Assembly (NCBI RefSeq): GCF_019402645.1
Contig: NZ_VKKS01000001.1
Coordinates: forward strand, 1,612,970-1,676,969
Direction: 5' to 3'
DNA length: 64,000 nt
From: Morganella morganii
GTDB lineage: Bacteria; Pseudomonadota; Gammaproteobacteria; Enterobacterales; Enterobacteriaceae
Shown here: in pieces, positions 25,639 to 35,112 of the stretch
Position numbering within the stretch: the stretch's first letter is position 1
Layout: the number at the start of each line of letters is the position of its first letter
Translations under genes and position numbers: made by a program
Notes under the pieces: model-generated
Told to the model about the DNA's origin: nothing
The model's database searches: none
Seen by the model: only the letters and a program-made list of their open reading frames with translations

Positions 25639-26922
25639 ATGGAGCAACAACTGCGACTATGGCTGCAACAACAATTTGAACTCAGTAATGATTATGCCTC
25701 ACGGGCAGCCATTACCGGTGTTATTGTTCTTATTCTGGCTATCGCTGTTATTCTGCATCTTGCCCTGCATAAGGGTCTGCTGCCGTATATTGAACGCCGC
25801 ACCGGAGGCGCTCAGCGTCCGTGGGGGGCGCTTATTACCCGCACCAAACTGTTTAACCGGTTTGCTTTTCTGATTCAGGGGATAGTCTTTAATATCCAGG
25901 CGCTGGTCTGGCTGGGACGCGGCTCTGCCACACAGGAAATCCTCACTACCGGTGCACAGGCGTGGTGCCTGTTGTTCGGTATGCTGCTGCTGTTTTCAGT
26001 AATGGATATTCTACAGAACCTCTCCCGCCATACCCCGTCCCTGAGCCGCCTTCCGCTGCGCGGCGTGATGCAGAGCCTGAAACTGATTATCGCGGTACTT
26101 TTCAGTATCCTGATTATTTCTCTGCTGATCGGTAAATCTCCGCTGATTTTACTGAGCGGACTCGGTGCGATGACTGCGGTACTGATGCTGGTCTTTAAAG
26201 ACCCGATTATGGGGCTGGTCGCCGGTATTCAGTTATCGGTCAATGATATGCTCAATGTCGGGGACTGGCTGGAAATGCCGAAATACGGCGCGGACGGTGC
26301 AGTGACGGATATCGGACTGACTACGGTAAAAGTGCAGAACTGGGATAACACCATCACCACAATCCCGACTTATGCCCTGATTTCCGACTCCTTTAAAAAC
26401 TGGCAGGGAATGACGGCATCCGGCGGACGGCGTATTAAGCGCAGCATGAATCTGGATACCACCAGCATCCGTTTTCTGACAGATGAGGAAATCAGTCAGC
26501 TGCGGCAATCACACCTGATCGCCGGCTATATTGACGCCAAATTACAGGAAATTTCGGAATACAATGCACAGGAGCCGGGAGATACCCTGCTTAACCAGCG
26601 GCGGCTGACCAATCTCGGGACATTCCGTGCGTATGCGGAGGCGTATATCAAAGCCAATCCGCATATTCACAAGAAGATGACCACCATGGTACGCCAGCTG
26701 GCACCGACACCGGACGGGCTGCCGGTGGAAATCTACGCCTTCACCAACGTGACAGCCTGGATAAGCTATGAGCAAATCCAGTCCGATATTTTTGATCACC
26801 TGTTCGCGATACTCCCGCAATTCCGGTTGCGGGTGCATCAGACACCAACGGGCTTTGATATGCGCGGTATTGCCGCCCATTTCGCCCGGGAGTGTGAATC
26901 AGAACGCCGAACCGGGCTGTAA
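25639..26922 (+). CDS. ybdG: mechanosensitive channel YbdG/MscM family
   Basis: A 427-residue protein (E. coli YbdG 415) with about five N-terminal membrane segments. The MscS-type pore helix and beta domain include [40 protein letters not shown] and [14 protein letters not shown]. It opens under membrane tension to release solutes after osmotic downshock. The long C-terminal domain after about residue 260 is typical of YbdG. The last 24 bases overlap the convergent DUF924 gene. Confidence 0.92.
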   Translation: MEQQLRLWLQQQFELSNDYASRAAITGVIVLILAIAVILHLALHKGLLPYIERRTGGAQRPWGALITRTKLFNRFAFLIQGIVFNIQALVWLGRGSATQEILTTGAQAWCLLFGMLLLFSVMDILQNLSRHTPSLSRLPLRGVMQSLKLIIAVLFSILIISLLIGKSPLILLSGLGAMTAVLMLVFKDPIMGLVAGIQLSVNDMLNVGDWLEMPKYGADGAVTDIGLTTVKVQNWDNTITTIPTYALISDSFKNWQGMTASGGRRIKRSMNLDTTSIRFLTDEEISQLRQSHLIAGYIDAKLQEISEYNAQEPGDTLLNQRRLTNLGTFRAYAEAYIKANPHIHKKMTTMVRQLAPTPDGLPVEIYAFTNVTAWISYEQIQSDIFDHLFAILPQFRLRVHQTPTGFDMRGIAAHFARECESERRTGL

Positions 26923-27435
26923 CAGAAACTCCGCCTCTTCAGGGGTGGAGTGCCGCCCCAGAATCTCATTACGGTGCGGATAACGGCCGAAGCGGTCGAT
27001 GATCGCTTTGTGCCGCCGCTCATAATCTTCCGTGCTTTCATCCAGCCCTTTAAACAGCAGTTCTGCCTGCTGATGGATCAGTGCAGATTCCGAATGCATA
27101 TACGGCATCAGTACAAATTTGCGCTGTACCGGGGTCAGTTGCAGATAATCCGGTGTTTTAACCGCCTCCTGTGCCAGCACCAGTGCCATCGGATCCTGTG
27201 CAAACGACCGCGCGTCCCCGCGCCAGAGGTTACGGGAGAACTGATCCAGCACGAGGATCTCCGCCAGTCGCCCGCCGATATGCGCCCGCCAGCCGAAACA
27301 TTCCCCGGCCGCTGCCTGCTCCCACACGTTGAGAAAACGCCTGCGGATCAGGTCATCAAACTGTGTGTCTTTCTTAAACCACTGTTCCGGTGTTGCTTCA
27401 TTAAACCAGAAATCCAGAATTTGTTGTGCTTCCAT
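26899..27435 (-). CDS. DUF924 family protein
   Basis: A 178-residue protein from ATG 27435 with AAGGAG upstream; a longer start at 27462 adds nine codons. It has the DUF924 landmarks [40 protein letters not shown] and [13 protein letters not shown]. These proteins are TPR-like and of unknown role. Its 3' end overlaps ybdG on the opposite strand. Confidence 0.88.
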   Translation of the reverse strand: MEAQQILDFWFNEATPEQWFKKDTQFDDLIRRRFLNVWEQAAAGECFGWRAHIGGRLAEILVLDQFSRNLWRGDARSFAQDPMALVLAQEAVKTPDYLQLTPVQRKFVLMPYMHSESALIHQQAELLFKGLDESTEDYERRHKAIIDRFGRYPHRNEILGRHSTPEEAEFLLQPGSAF

Positions 27436-27563
27436 CGTCAGGCTCCTTATCAGTCCGGACATGAGGATCTCTCCCTTTGCCCGGCGGTCATATCACGGTA
27501 TGCTGGGAAATCATTATTAGTTTAACGCATATATTGTCAATTATTTATCACAGGCCGATATTC

Positions 27564-28457
27564 ATGGGAAAACTGTCCGCACACGCCGCCACTTTTTACG
27601 GCATCCTGGCCATCCTGTTCTGGAGCACCATTGTCGGGTTAATCAAACGGGTCAGTGAGGATTTCGGGCCTGCTTTCGGTGCAGCACTGATATACACCCT
27701 CGGATCAGTGATGTTACTGCTGGTGACCGGATTTCCGGCTGTCCGCCGCTGGCCGCGCCGGTATCTTATCTGGGGTACACTGCTGTTTGTCAGTTATGAG
27801 ATCTGTTTTATTCTGGCACTCGGTTTTTCGCAGAATCGCCAGCAGGCGATTGAACTGGGCATGGTGAACTACCTGTGGCCATCCCTGACTGTCGGACTGG
27901 CGGTTATCATGGGCGGGCAGCGTCTGCGCCTGCCGCTGATAGCCGGTCTGGTGCTGGCCGTTCTCGGTATCAGCCGGGTCATTGGCGGGGAAAACGGATT
28001 GTCACTCGCCTCCATCACAGCCAATGTCGCGCTTAACCCGCTGAGTTACAGCCTTGCATTTGCCGGTGCGGTAATCTGGGCATTCTACAGTAACCTGTCG
28101 CGGAAACTGGCGGACGGCAACAACGGAATTACGCTGTTTTTTATCATCACTGCTCTGATGCTGTGGGTGGTTACCGCCTTTGACGGTATCACGCTGCCTG
28201 CTGAACTTTCGGTATCAACCGTTGGTTTTCTGATTGCCGCTGCCGCGCTTTCCTGTGCCGCTAATGCACTCTGGACCATCGCGGTACTGCGCGGTAATGT
28301 TGCTTTGATAGGCACACTTTCTTATTTCACCCCGGTACTTTCCACCGCCTTTTCCTCATCATTACTCAGCACCGCCCTCTCCTTTTCATTCTGGCAGGGT
28401 GTGCTGATGGTCACCGGCGGTTCCTTATTATGCTGGTTCGCCACCCGCCGGAAATAA
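27564..28457 (+). CDS. yddG: aromatic amino acid exporter YddG (EamA/DMT family)
   Basis: A 297-residue protein with ten predicted membrane helices. I chose ATG 27564 (MGKLSAHAATFYGILAILFW); an upstream in-frame start adds 29 residues unlike the family. ELGMVNYLWPSLTV and WAFYSNLSRKLADG are typical of YddG. It exports aromatic amino acids and related compounds across the inner membrane. Confidence 0.9.
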   Translation: MGKLSAHAATFYGILAILFWSTIVGLIKRVSEDFGPAFGAALIYTLGSVMLLLVTGFPAVRRWPRRYLIWGTLLFVSYEICFILALGFSQNRQQAIELGMVNYLWPSLTVGLAVIMGGQRLRLPLIAGLVLAVLGISRVIGGENGLSLASITANVALNPLSYSLAFAGAVIWAFYSNLSRKLADGNNGITLFFIITALMLWVVTAFDGITLPAELSVSTVGFLIAAAALSCAANALWTIAVLRGNVALIGTLSYFTPVLSTAFSSSLLSTALSFSFWQGVLMVTGGSLLCWFATRRK

Positions 28458-28538
28458 CGCGAAAATGGATCAGCGGATTTCCGGCAGAATATGCTAAATT
28501 AGCGCCATGCTATTATTGGTTCCCGGTCAGGAAATACG

Positions 28539-29663
28539 ATGTCCAAAAAACTTAAACATAAACTGGTTAATTTATTCTTACAGCTTTATACACGCCGCCG
28601 TGATTTTTCGCACTCTATCACGGCCTTTAAACAGCCGGAGACAATCGACTTCCGTAATATTGTCATTTATTCGACAACCGCGCTCGGGGATTTTCTGATG
28701 AATACCCCGGCTATTCATGAAGTCAGAAAACGTTTTCCTGATGCCAGAATTACCGTTGTTTCAGGCAATAAAATGGCGCCCTATATCCGTACCGGCATCG
28801 GTAAAGACTGGGATGACGTGGTGTGCTGGAACAGTAAAGTCAATACCGTGCTGAAACTGGTCAGGGATTTAAAAGCTCACGGAACACCGGATCTGGTTCT
28901 GATCATGCACTCACATAACCCGTATGATTATATGAGTGCCGTCATGACCGGTGCGCCATTTGTTTTCCGCTGCAATCATCCGTCCAATCCGTATATGGAA
29001 CGCTGGCTGACAAACTCCACCCGCTTTGCACACCGCCATTCAGTACAGGTTCGTCTTGACCTGATTACACCACTCGGCTGCCGGTTTACCGAAAAAAGTG
29101 TTGAAATGCGTGTTCCGTGTGATGTCACAAAAGTGCCGTCCCCGGTAAGACGGGTTGGTTTTCAGATGGGGGCATCCAGTGAGGAACGGCGCTGGCCGGT
29201 TGAGAATTTTGTTACGCTCGCACGCTATCTGCTTACCCGCTACCGGGACCTTAATATTGTTCTGGCCGGTGCGCCGAATGAAGTTCATCTGTCCGATGAG
29301 TTTTTCAATTTACTTGAGCCGGAATTTCACAGCCGGATTGAACCGCTGATCGGTAAAACCACTATCGAAGAATTAACGCAGACTGTCAATAACCTCGATT
29401 TGCTGGTTACAAATGACACCGGAACCATGCACCTGGCGTTTGCATTAAAAGTCCCCAGTGTCAGTATGCATGTCAGTACCTGTCCGCAATTTACCGGCCC
29501 TTATCAGGACTATGAACTGCATGAGATTATTTCCGGGTTCGCCTCTAAATTATTACAGGAAGAGGGAGAGCATGAAATGGCAGCTATCTCTGTTGATACC
29601 GTCATTGAGGCAACCGTTAAATCATTATCTGCACGGGGAATACTTCCCGTATCAGAGAAATAA
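28539..29663 (+). CDS. glycosyltransferase family 9 (heptosyltransferase-like)
   Basis: A 374-residue GT-B protein. IVIYSTTALGDFLMNTPAIHEVRKRFP is the N-terminal acceptor-domain motif of LPS heptosyltransferases. VGFQMGASSEERRWPVENF and LLVTNDTGTMHLAFALKVPSVSM form the ADP-sugar-binding domain. It probably adds heptose or a related sugar to the LPS core. It stands alone, not in a waa cluster, so the acceptor is uncertain. Confidence 0.88.
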   Translation: MSKKLKHKLVNLFLQLYTRRRDFSHSITAFKQPETIDFRNIVIYSTTALGDFLMNTPAIHEVRKRFPDARITVVSGNKMAPYIRTGIGKDWDDVVCWNSKVNTVLKLVRDLKAHGTPDLVLIMHSHNPYDYMSAVMTGAPFVFRCNHPSNPYMERWLTNSTRFAHRHSVQVRLDLITPLGCRFTEKSVEMRVPCDVTKVPSPVRRVGFQMGASSEERRWPVENFVTLARYLLTRYRDLNIVLAGAPNEVHLSDEFFNLLEPEFHSRIEPLIGKTTIEELTQTVNNLDLLVTNDTGTMHLAFALKVPSVSMHVSTCPQFTGPYQDYELHEIISGFASKLLQEEGEHEMAAISVDTVIEATVKSLSARGILPVSEK

Positions 29664-29744
29664 GCAACCGGAATAATCCCGGGTAAAAGTACGGTCTGAC
29701 ACCCGGCCGTAAAATACAGTAGACTGACAGAAAAAGGAGGATCT

Positions 29745-29945
29745 ATGTCAGAGAATATGCAAAAGCCGCGAATGACACAGGAAGAAGAGGACGAAATAGA
29801 GTCACTGACAAAAAGCCTTGTCACGCGGGATAAAATGAAACTGCCGAAAATTGACAGAGAAGTTGAGCAGCAGCGCCCTGAACGTTTGCGGCCGTGGTTC
29901 CGGGAGCGTCTTAAATTCCACCGCAATGCGGCCGGAAACAGTTAA
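29745..29945 (+). CDS. small charged cytoplasmic protein, unknown
   Basis: A 66-residue protein with AAGGAGG upstream, rich in E, K and R, with no membrane segment and a likely helical, partly disordered structure. It lies about 80 bases after the glycosyltransferase. The family is not recognised. The strong ribosome site and the following hairpin support it. Confidence 0.6.
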   Translation: MSENMQKPRMTQEEEDEIESLTKSLVTRDKMKLPKIDREVEQQRPERLRPWFRERLKFHRNAAGNS

Positions 29946-29956
29946 CCGTAAAACAA

Positions 29957-29985
29957 AACCTGCCGGTAATAGATCTGCCGGCAGG
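29957..29985. terminator. bidirectional terminator between convergent small genes
   Basis: CCTGCCGG and CTGCCGGCAGG arms form a GC-rich stem with an 8-base loop, between the stop at 29945 and the convergent lipoprotein stop at 29996. Confidence 0.65.
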
Positions 29986-29995
29986 CTGATAATCA

Positions 29996-30274
29996 TTATT
30001 TTGCCATCTCAATAATTTCTTTTGCTGTTTTACCCTGCAATTTATCTTTCATCGCCGCCATCATTTTATCTTCATCACCGCCGGTAGCAAATGCTGCCTG
30101 GAAGCTGATTTTGGTAATAGCGCCTTTCAGCTCGCGGGCTTGTTCCGGGCTCAGGTCTTTTTCCATTTTCGCAATGGATTCCTGAGCTGTTTTCTGAGAA
30201 GTCAGATCCAGTGTTGCATCACCGCAAGCGGTAAGTGCGAAAGAGAGCGCGATAACTGCCAGTAATTTTTTCAT
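29996..30274 (-). CDS. small lipoprotein (DUF6694-like)
   Basis: A 92-residue protein from ATG 30274; an upstream in-frame start adds 19 codons with no signal peptide. It has a typical lipoprotein signal KKLLAVIALSFALTAC with the lipobox LTAC at Cys 17, then a helical charged domain. The residue after Cys is Gly, compatible with outer-membrane sorting. It resembles the DUF6694 family of small enterobacterial lipoproteins. Confidence 0.8.
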   Translation of the reverse strand: MKKLLAVIALSFALTACGDATLDLTSQKTAQESIAKMEKDLSPEQARELKGAITKISFQAAFATGGDEDKMMAAMKDKLQGKTAKEIIEMAK

Positions 30275-30379
30275 TTTCCACCTCGTTAATAATATCTGCG
30301 GTATTTTACATTGCCGGACAGATAAAACCATGTTTATTACAGGCAGAATTAACCATTTATTTATACAGTTATTACCACA

Positions 30380-31037
30380 CCGGACTCACCACAAAAAAAC
30401 AGGCGTCTATTTGTTATTGCAACTCTGCCGTTTTTCAGTGCCTGTGCCGATATAATACCTCCGTCTGAGAAAATACACGGAAAAGCTATGTTTAACGAGT
30501 GTGGTTGATGAAATTTTAAGCTGGATAAAAAATAATCTGGTGTCTGACCTGTGTGGTCATCGCACTGAACCTGCCGAAACGCTGTACCGATAAACTGCAC
30601 TCCAATTTTCTGAGATGACAACGCTGCCGGAAAAAGCACTGACCGGAACCTCACATATTTAAGACGGCATCTGACATCTGTAATATGTGCCTGCTATAAT
30701 TGCGTTAATATTACCGGCAACTTTTTTACAGCGGCTCACAGTATTACCGGATGCGGTTTATGTTATACACGATGTCAGTAAATCTGCCGGTGATACCTTC
30801 CCGGTGTATTTCCCCCGCCCGAAGCACATTGTTTTAAAAATATCAATCCGCAGGATATTATTTACACTCCCGGCCATACCTATTATTAAAAGATCAGTTT
30901 TACCTGTGATTTTCCAGATATTGAATTTCAGAACATCACCTGTGATGCCAGGAATAATGTACTCTACCGGAACTGAATATTATCCGCCTCCGGATACTGA
31001 TGCCGCAGGCACCGTTTACTGGCTGAGATATAAATAA
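30380..31037 (+). pseudogene. decayed secreted-protein gene (multiple frames)
   Basis: No intact ORF fits here, but protein-like stretches appear in successive frames. There is a signal-like LFVIATLPFFSACADIIPPS followed by EKIHGKAMFNECG, without an ATG. Then VVDEILSWIKNNLVSDLCGH, later DVSKSAGDTFPVYFP, then CDFPDIEFQNITCDARNNVL, then TEYYPPPDTDAAGTVYWLRY ending at 31037. This looks like a lipoprotein gene broken by several indels. The original family is not recognised, and the case rests on codon-like texture only. Confidence 0.4.
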
Positions 31038-31247
31038 TCAGAGCCGCCGAAATAACCGCTCCGGACATATACGTAATTCATCCCCCTAATTATATGCCAA
31101 TCACAGTTTATCTTAACATTCCTGTATATTATTCTGATATTCATCATAAAATAGCAAATTTAGGAATTAACCGTTGTATCTTTTCTGTTTTTTACACATA
31201 AACCGGCTATTATGAGTAAGAGTATCTTCTGTTTACGGAGGTAACCT

Positions 31248-31604
31248 ATGTCATCATACGCAGAACGTATCGCCACGGCGCACATTCAGTGCGATACGGA
31301 AGAAGAACTGCTGTCGCTGTTAAAAGAACTGACCGATAAGCAGATGCTGGGCGGCTGGCGGTTGCGCAAACATGAGACACCGCCTGCCGGTGCCCCTTCT
31401 CCCTGGTATCTGCTGAAAGATAATGCCCGGATTGCACTGCTGCCGACACATCCCTTTGCTGCTGTTTCTGTCGCGGACGCCACTATAGCGGAAGAGACTG
31501 AAATTAAAGCACAAAATGACCGTATTGAGCATCTCAGTAATGCCATAAATTCTACTTACGGTATTTTATATTGCCATCTGTCGTTTAAAGCACTGGTAAT
31601 ATAG
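31248..31604 (+). CDS. hypothetical cytoplasmic protein
   Basis: A 118-residue protein with ACGGAGG before the ATG. The N-terminal half (ERIATAHIQCDTEEELLSLL) is helical and acidic; the middle has a P/G-rich APSPWYLLKDNARIALLP segment. No family is recognised. Promoter-like AT-rich sequence precedes it. Confidence 0.6.
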   Translation: MSSYAERIATAHIQCDTEEELLSLLKELTDKQMLGGWRLRKHETPPAGAPSPWYLLKDNARIALLPTHPFAAVSVADATIAEETEIKAQNDRIEHLSNAINSTYGILYCHLSFKALVI

Positions 31605-31715
31605 AAAGTGTCAGATAATGTACCGGGATTGTTACGTATTTCCCGATTATTCTGATACTGACGATTCCCGAACGGATCTATGTTGTAACACGCCTATTGT
31701 TCAGGAGTTTACAGG

Positions 31716-31934
31716 ATGAAAATGAATATTAAGAGAGTAAGCACAGTGGCTTTATCTGCTGTCCTGCTGTTTGCTGTGGCCGGCTGCTCCAACATGTCGA
31801 AGCGTGACCGGAATACCGCTATCGGAGCCGGTGCCGGCGCTGTTGGTGGTGCAATCCTGACTGACGGCAGTGCACTGGGAACCGTCGGCGGTGCGGCAAT
31901 CGGCGGCCTTATCGGACACCAGATTAAAAAATAA
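31716..31934 (+). CDS. osmB: osmotically inducible lipoprotein OsmB
   Basis: A 72-residue protein. The signal peptide ends at the lipobox VAGC, followed by SNMSKRDRNTAIGAGAGAVG and a second glycine zipper ending in HQIKK. This matches E. coli OsmB nearly throughout. It is an outer-membrane lipoprotein induced by osmotic and stationary-phase stress in E. coli, through Rcs and RpoS. A hairpin with T-run follows at about 31938-31962. Confidence 0.95.
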   Translation: MKMNIKRVSTVALSAVLLFAVAGCSNMSKRDRNTAIGAGAGAVGGAILTDGSALGTVGGAAIGGLIGHQIKK

Positions 31935-31937
31935 TTT

Positions 31938-31962
31938 CCGGAGCCGGCATACCGCCGGCTTT
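31938..31962 (+). terminator. terminator after osmB
   Basis: GAGCCGGC-ATAC-CGCCGGCTTTTTC forms a hairpin followed by five T immediately after the osmB stop. It lies before the convergent DUF1287 stop. Confidence 0.75.
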
Positions 31963-31966
31963 TTCA

Positions 31967-32557
31967 TTACTTCCCTGCTTTATACCGGTAATGACCGGTA
32001 ATTTTCCAGCTGAACAGTACATCCTCACTGACCTGCCCCCCGCCGATATTATGCATTATCAGCGGGTTTCCGCTGCGCGGGGCAAATTTACCGATCACGA
32101 TACCGATATGCGGACGGCCGTTATCCAGCTGCCAGGTCACAATGTCGCCGGCCACATAATCTGCAGCATTTTGTGTTACCGGTTTCGTTTCCCCTTTCCG
32201 GCTGAAAAAAACCATCAGGTTGGGAACTCTGCGATGATCAATATTGGTATCCGCCCGCGTTTGTCCCCATAATTTACGGGCGGGATAGAGGGGAAAAACC
32301 GTTTTGATATCTTCATGGACTTCTTTTTGCAGATCGATTCCGATTTTCCGGTAACTGCGGATCACCACATCCGAACAGACCCCTTTCCGGGGAGAAACAT
32401 CTCCGCCGGGATAGGCGATTTTTTCATAGGACGGATCATACAAAACCAGGCGATCAAGCTGCTGAGCAGCCTGACTCAATGTTTCCGCACTGTAACCGGC
32501 AGGTATTGTTGCAGTAAACAGTAAAACAATCCATATTCCGGCAATATAATGACGCAT
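31967..32557 (-). CDS. DUF1287 family periplasmic protein (NlpC/P60-like)
   Basis: A 196-residue protein with a cleavable signal peptide (residues about 1-23, ending PAGYSA). GVCSDVVIRSYRKIGIDLQ carries the conserved Cys, and GRPHIGIVIG the conserved His, as expected for an NlpC/P60-type papain fold. The substrate is unknown, though cell-wall peptides are plausible. It converges with osmB. Confidence 0.85.
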   Translation of the reverse strand: MRHYIAGIWIVLLFTATIPAGYSAETLSQAAQQLDRLVLYDPSYEKIAYPGGDVSPRKGVCSDVVIRSYRKIGIDLQKEVHEDIKTVFPLYPARKLWGQTRADTNIDHRRVPNLMVFFSRKGETKPVTQNAADYVAGDIVTWQLDNGRPHIGIVIGKFAPRSGNPLIMHNIGGGQVSEDVLFSWKITGHYRYKAGK

Positions 32558-32818
32558 TCTTCCTCCGTAACGGCTAAGAATATCCCGTCTTTGCCCCGGG
32601 TATAATGTAATACCCCCGCAACATCCAGCGGACCGGGCTGTAATGTACTCTGATACAGCGCTGATTTTATTTCACAGGCCGGTATGGCGTCTTTCTCCTG
32701 TGTTTCGGCTTTCTCTTTATCAGGCAAGTTACCATAGGTATAGCGTATTACTGAGATAAATCATGCGGCAAAAATTCCGCAGTTTGAGTCCGGATAAAAT
32801 ATCCGCAGATTACCGGAA

Positions 32819-33109
32819 TCATTCCAGTACCAGTTTATCCTGTCCGGCTCGTTCGGCCCAGACATTATACTCTCTGACCAGCTCCATCACTTCATTATTG
32901 GAGTCTTTCATTTCCCGCATATGCGCCTGAAGCTTTTTCAGATCACCGGGAAATTCCCGCTGAATTTCCTGTGTTTTTTTCCGTAAACGCTGCATTTCTT
33001 TATTTCGTCTTTCCAGTGCTGCCATCAGCATGTTCCTGATTCGATTACACTGCGCAATAGCCTCAAAATCGAATTCTGAATATTCCCGCATATCGTCATT
33101 GTCAGTCAT
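32819..33109 (-). CDS. small coiled-coil protein, unknown
   Basis: A 96-residue protein, acidic at the N-terminus, with a basic helical centre (LMAALERRNKEMQRLRKKTQ) and a further helix to the end. The composition suggests a cytoplasmic coiled coil. No homologue is recognised. The 260-base gap upstream (33110-33348 includes no gene) presumably holds its promoter. Confidence 0.55.
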   Translation of the reverse strand: MTDNDDMREYSEFDFEAIAQCNRIRNMLMAALERRNKEMQRLRKKTQEIQREFPGDLKKLQAHMREMKDSNNEVMELVREYNVWAERAGQDKLVLE

Positions 33110-33348
33110 AAAAGCATTACCCTTGTCTGCAATATACTGAACAACGATTATAACGTCTTACTGCTGTGATTGTCCCCGCACCTTCCCGGCCGGGAAAAAT
33201 ATTACCACCTGTTTATCCGGCATAATATTTTCACCGGCAGCAACATTCACTTATTACGCATGCAATGATTAAAAAAGTTAAGTATAACCCTTTATACAGG
33301 TGTATATATGTAATAACCTGCTATTGCCGGTTGTCTGTGCTGAAGCTG

Positions 33349-34041
33349 TTAACTCAGGGCATAGTCAACCGCGGCGAGCGCATGAATTTCCGTTGTATCA
33401 AACACCGGTACGATACTGTCATTCTGAGAAATTAACAGCATTATTTCCGTGCAGCCGAGAATAATACCATCAGCCCCTTTATTCACCATTTTTCGGATAA
33501 TAGTTTTATAGTGCTCCCGGGATTCTTCATTAATAATACCGGATACCAGTTCCTGATAAATAATATCGTGAACAATTTTTCTGTCCTCAGTATCCGGAAT
33601 AATAACGTCCAGACCAAACTGGTCTGTCAGTCTGCCTTTATAAAAATCCTGGTCCATGGTAAATGCCGTACCCAGCAGACCAATTTTTTTAATGCCGGCC
33701 TGCTGAATTTTTATTGCGGTCGCATCCGCAATATGAAGCAGCGGAACCGATATTTTCTGTTCAATCAGCGCTGCCATACGGTGCATGGTATTGGTACAAA
33801 TAACAATAAAGTCCGCACCGGCCAGTTCCAGTTTCTCTGCCGCATCCGTCATTTTTTCGGCCAGTTCATCCCATTTACCGGTATGCTGCAATGCTTCAAT
33901 TTCACCAAAATCCATTGACCACATCAGGCTTTTTGCTGAGTGCGGCCGTCCGAGGCGTTCCATCGTCTGCTCATTGATAATCCGGTAATAGTGTTGCGAG
34001 CTTTCCCAGCTCATTCCGCCAATCAAACCGATCATTTTCAT
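33349..34041 (-). CDS. ygeA: broad-specificity amino acid racemase, YgeA/RacX type
   Basis: A 230-residue protein, the YgeA length, from ATG 34041. GLIGGMSWESSQHYYRIIN, VICTNTMHRMA (first catalytic Cys) and LGCTEI (second Cys) are the PLP-independent Asp/Glu racemase motifs. PVFDTTEIHALAAVDYALS matches the YgeA C-terminus. E. coli YgeA racemises several amino acids, and D-amino acids may feed wall remodelling. It is the last clear host gene before the phage-remnant region. Confidence 0.9.
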   Translation of the reverse strand: MKMIGLIGGMSWESSQHYYRIINEQTMERLGRPHSAKSLMWSMDFGEIEALQHTGKWDELAEKMTDAAEKLELAGADFIVICTNTMHRMAALIEQKISVPLLHIADATAIKIQQAGIKKIGLLGTAFTMDQDFYKGRLTDQFGLDVIIPDTEDRKIVHDIIYQELVSGIINEESREHYKTIIRKMVNKGADGIILGCTEIMLLISQNDSIVPVFDTTEIHALAAVDYALS

Positions 34042-34208
34042 GTTGTGTGCTCTTTTCATTTAACAGATTGAATGTTGATATTTTTGTTATTCTCCGGGAA
34101 AGCGTACCGCAGGTATTCCGTTTTGTCCTTATTTTTACTTCAGTTACTATCAGAAATAACAATACTTACCGGTACAGGCTCTGTCCGGTTATCCGCAGTG
34201 ACCGGCGG

Positions 34209-34229
34209 AAAAAACAAGGCTCCCGCCTT
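34209..34229 (-). terminator. terminator after the cro remnant
   Basis: On the minus strand AAGGC-GGGA-GCCTT is followed by GTTTTTT, six bases after the cro-like stop at 34235. Confidence 0.7.
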
Positions 34230-34234
34230 CCTAT

Positions 34235-34427
34235 TCAATTGCCGTCAATAAACGGGTGCAGCGCCGTATTATGCTGAGAAACTGTCCCGTCCGGATTTTT
34301 AATCACATAGATGTTTCGTTTTTTTTAAAATCGCCTTGCTGATATCGCTCTGTCTGACACCAGGCATTTCTGCTGTTTTGTGTTGACCGACTTCAGAGGC
34401 GAATGTTATACACTGGATTCTTTCCAT
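34235..34427 (-). pseudogene. cro: lambda-type cro gene with a one-base frameshift in a poly-A run
   Basis: ATG at 34427 with GGAGGAG upstream. The first frame reads MERIQCITFASEVGQHKTAE, MPGVRQSDISKAILKK and then stops after a few unrelated residues. Removing one A from the eight-A run (34326-34319) gives RNIYVIKNPDGTVSQHNTAL and HPFIDGN, ending at 34235. The composite aligns by eye with lambda Cro ([21 protein letters not shown], then NADGSV). The span is 64 codons plus one base. It is divergent from the CI-like gene. Ribosomal slippage or polymerase stuttering on A8 could still make some protein. Confidence 0.85.
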
Positions 34428-34454
34428 ATCTCCTCCGTTCTTATCAATCAGAAC

Positions 34455-34490
34455 CGCTGGTGATAAACAACCAATATCTGCGGTGATTGA
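34455..34490. promoter_or_regulatory. candidate lambda-type operators between cro and cI remnants
   Basis: GGTGATA (34459-34465) and GCGGTGATT (34480-34488) resemble the lambda operator half-site TATCACCG in reverse. They lie in the 94-base interval between the divergent cro and cI genes, as at lambda OR. The match is by eye only. Confidence 0.45.
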
Positions 34491-34521
34491 TGAATATTCT
34501 AATTGGTAATAAAATCACATC

Positions 34522-35103
34522 ATGAAAAAGAAACTTCTCTCTGATGAACAGATAGCCGACGCTATGCGGCTAAAGGCGATTTTTGATACCAAAAGGAAAG
34601 AGCCCGGATTGTCCCGGGAGTCTCCCGGCGAAGCTATCGGGATGGGGCAAAGCGTGGTTTCTCAGTTGCTCAATGGGGTTAATGCCATCAATGCAGAGAA
34701 TGGAGCAAAACCGGCAGTGGCTCTTGATGTCTCAGTTGATGATTTCAGTCCGTCACTTTCAAAAGAAACAAGGGCTATATTTAACGTCCTGGCATCACAA
34801 AAATTAAAGTCCGCCGGCGATAGGTATGAATACCCTTTTTTCATAAAGATACAGGCCGGAACTTTCACTGAAAATGGGAATACCTGTACAGAAAAAGGCG
34901 CAGTTACATGGATTCCGACAACCCAAAAAGCCAGTGATAGTACATTCTGGCCGGAGGTACAAGGCCATTCAATGACCGCACCGCAAGGCGGGATTGAATA
35001 CCCGGAGCCACTAAACCCCCGTTATGAGCTGATCGCTATCAATAACAACTGCCGGATAGCAGGGAAAGTGGTTAAATCACTGTGGCCTGACGACACATTC
35101 TGA
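34522..35103 (+). CDS. cI: lambda-type CI repressor with an internal deletion in its protease domain
   Basis: A 193-residue protein (lambda CI 237). The N-terminus RRLKAIFDTKRKEPGLSRES, IGMGQSVVSQLLNG matches the CI DNA-binding domain, with PGEA where lambda has VADK. The cleavage site KIQAGTF (Ala-Gly) is kept, and FWPEVQGHSMTAP keeps the nucleophilic Ser. The protein then jumps to LNPRYELIAINNNC and GKVVKSLWPDD, so about 45 residues are missing, including the segment that holds the catalytic Lys in lambda (FKKLI). It is therefore likely non-cleavable and possibly unstable. It is divergent from the broken cro. Confidence 0.85.
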   Translation: MKKKLLSDEQIADAMRLKAIFDTKRKEPGLSRESPGEAIGMGQSVVSQLLNGVNAINAENGAKPAVALDVSVDDFSPSLSKETRAIFNVLASQKLKSAGDRYEYPFFIKIQAGTFTENGNTCTEKGAVTWIPTTQKASDSTFWPEVQGHSMTAPQGGIEYPEPLNPRYELIAINNNCRIAGKVVKSLWPDDTF

Positions 35104-35112
35104 GGATAAATC

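Noticed and set aside
30687..31037. 116-codon plus-strand ORF
   Set aside because: Only its start and end segments look protein-like and the centre is better explained by another frame. It was folded into the decayed-gene entry and not called intact.
32476..32727. 83-codon minus-strand ORF overlapping the 5' end of the DUF1287 gene
   Set aside because: It starts at TTG, has no clear ribosome site, and overlaps the signal-peptide region of a well-supported gene by 82 bases. A truncated remnant is possible, but I cannot support it.
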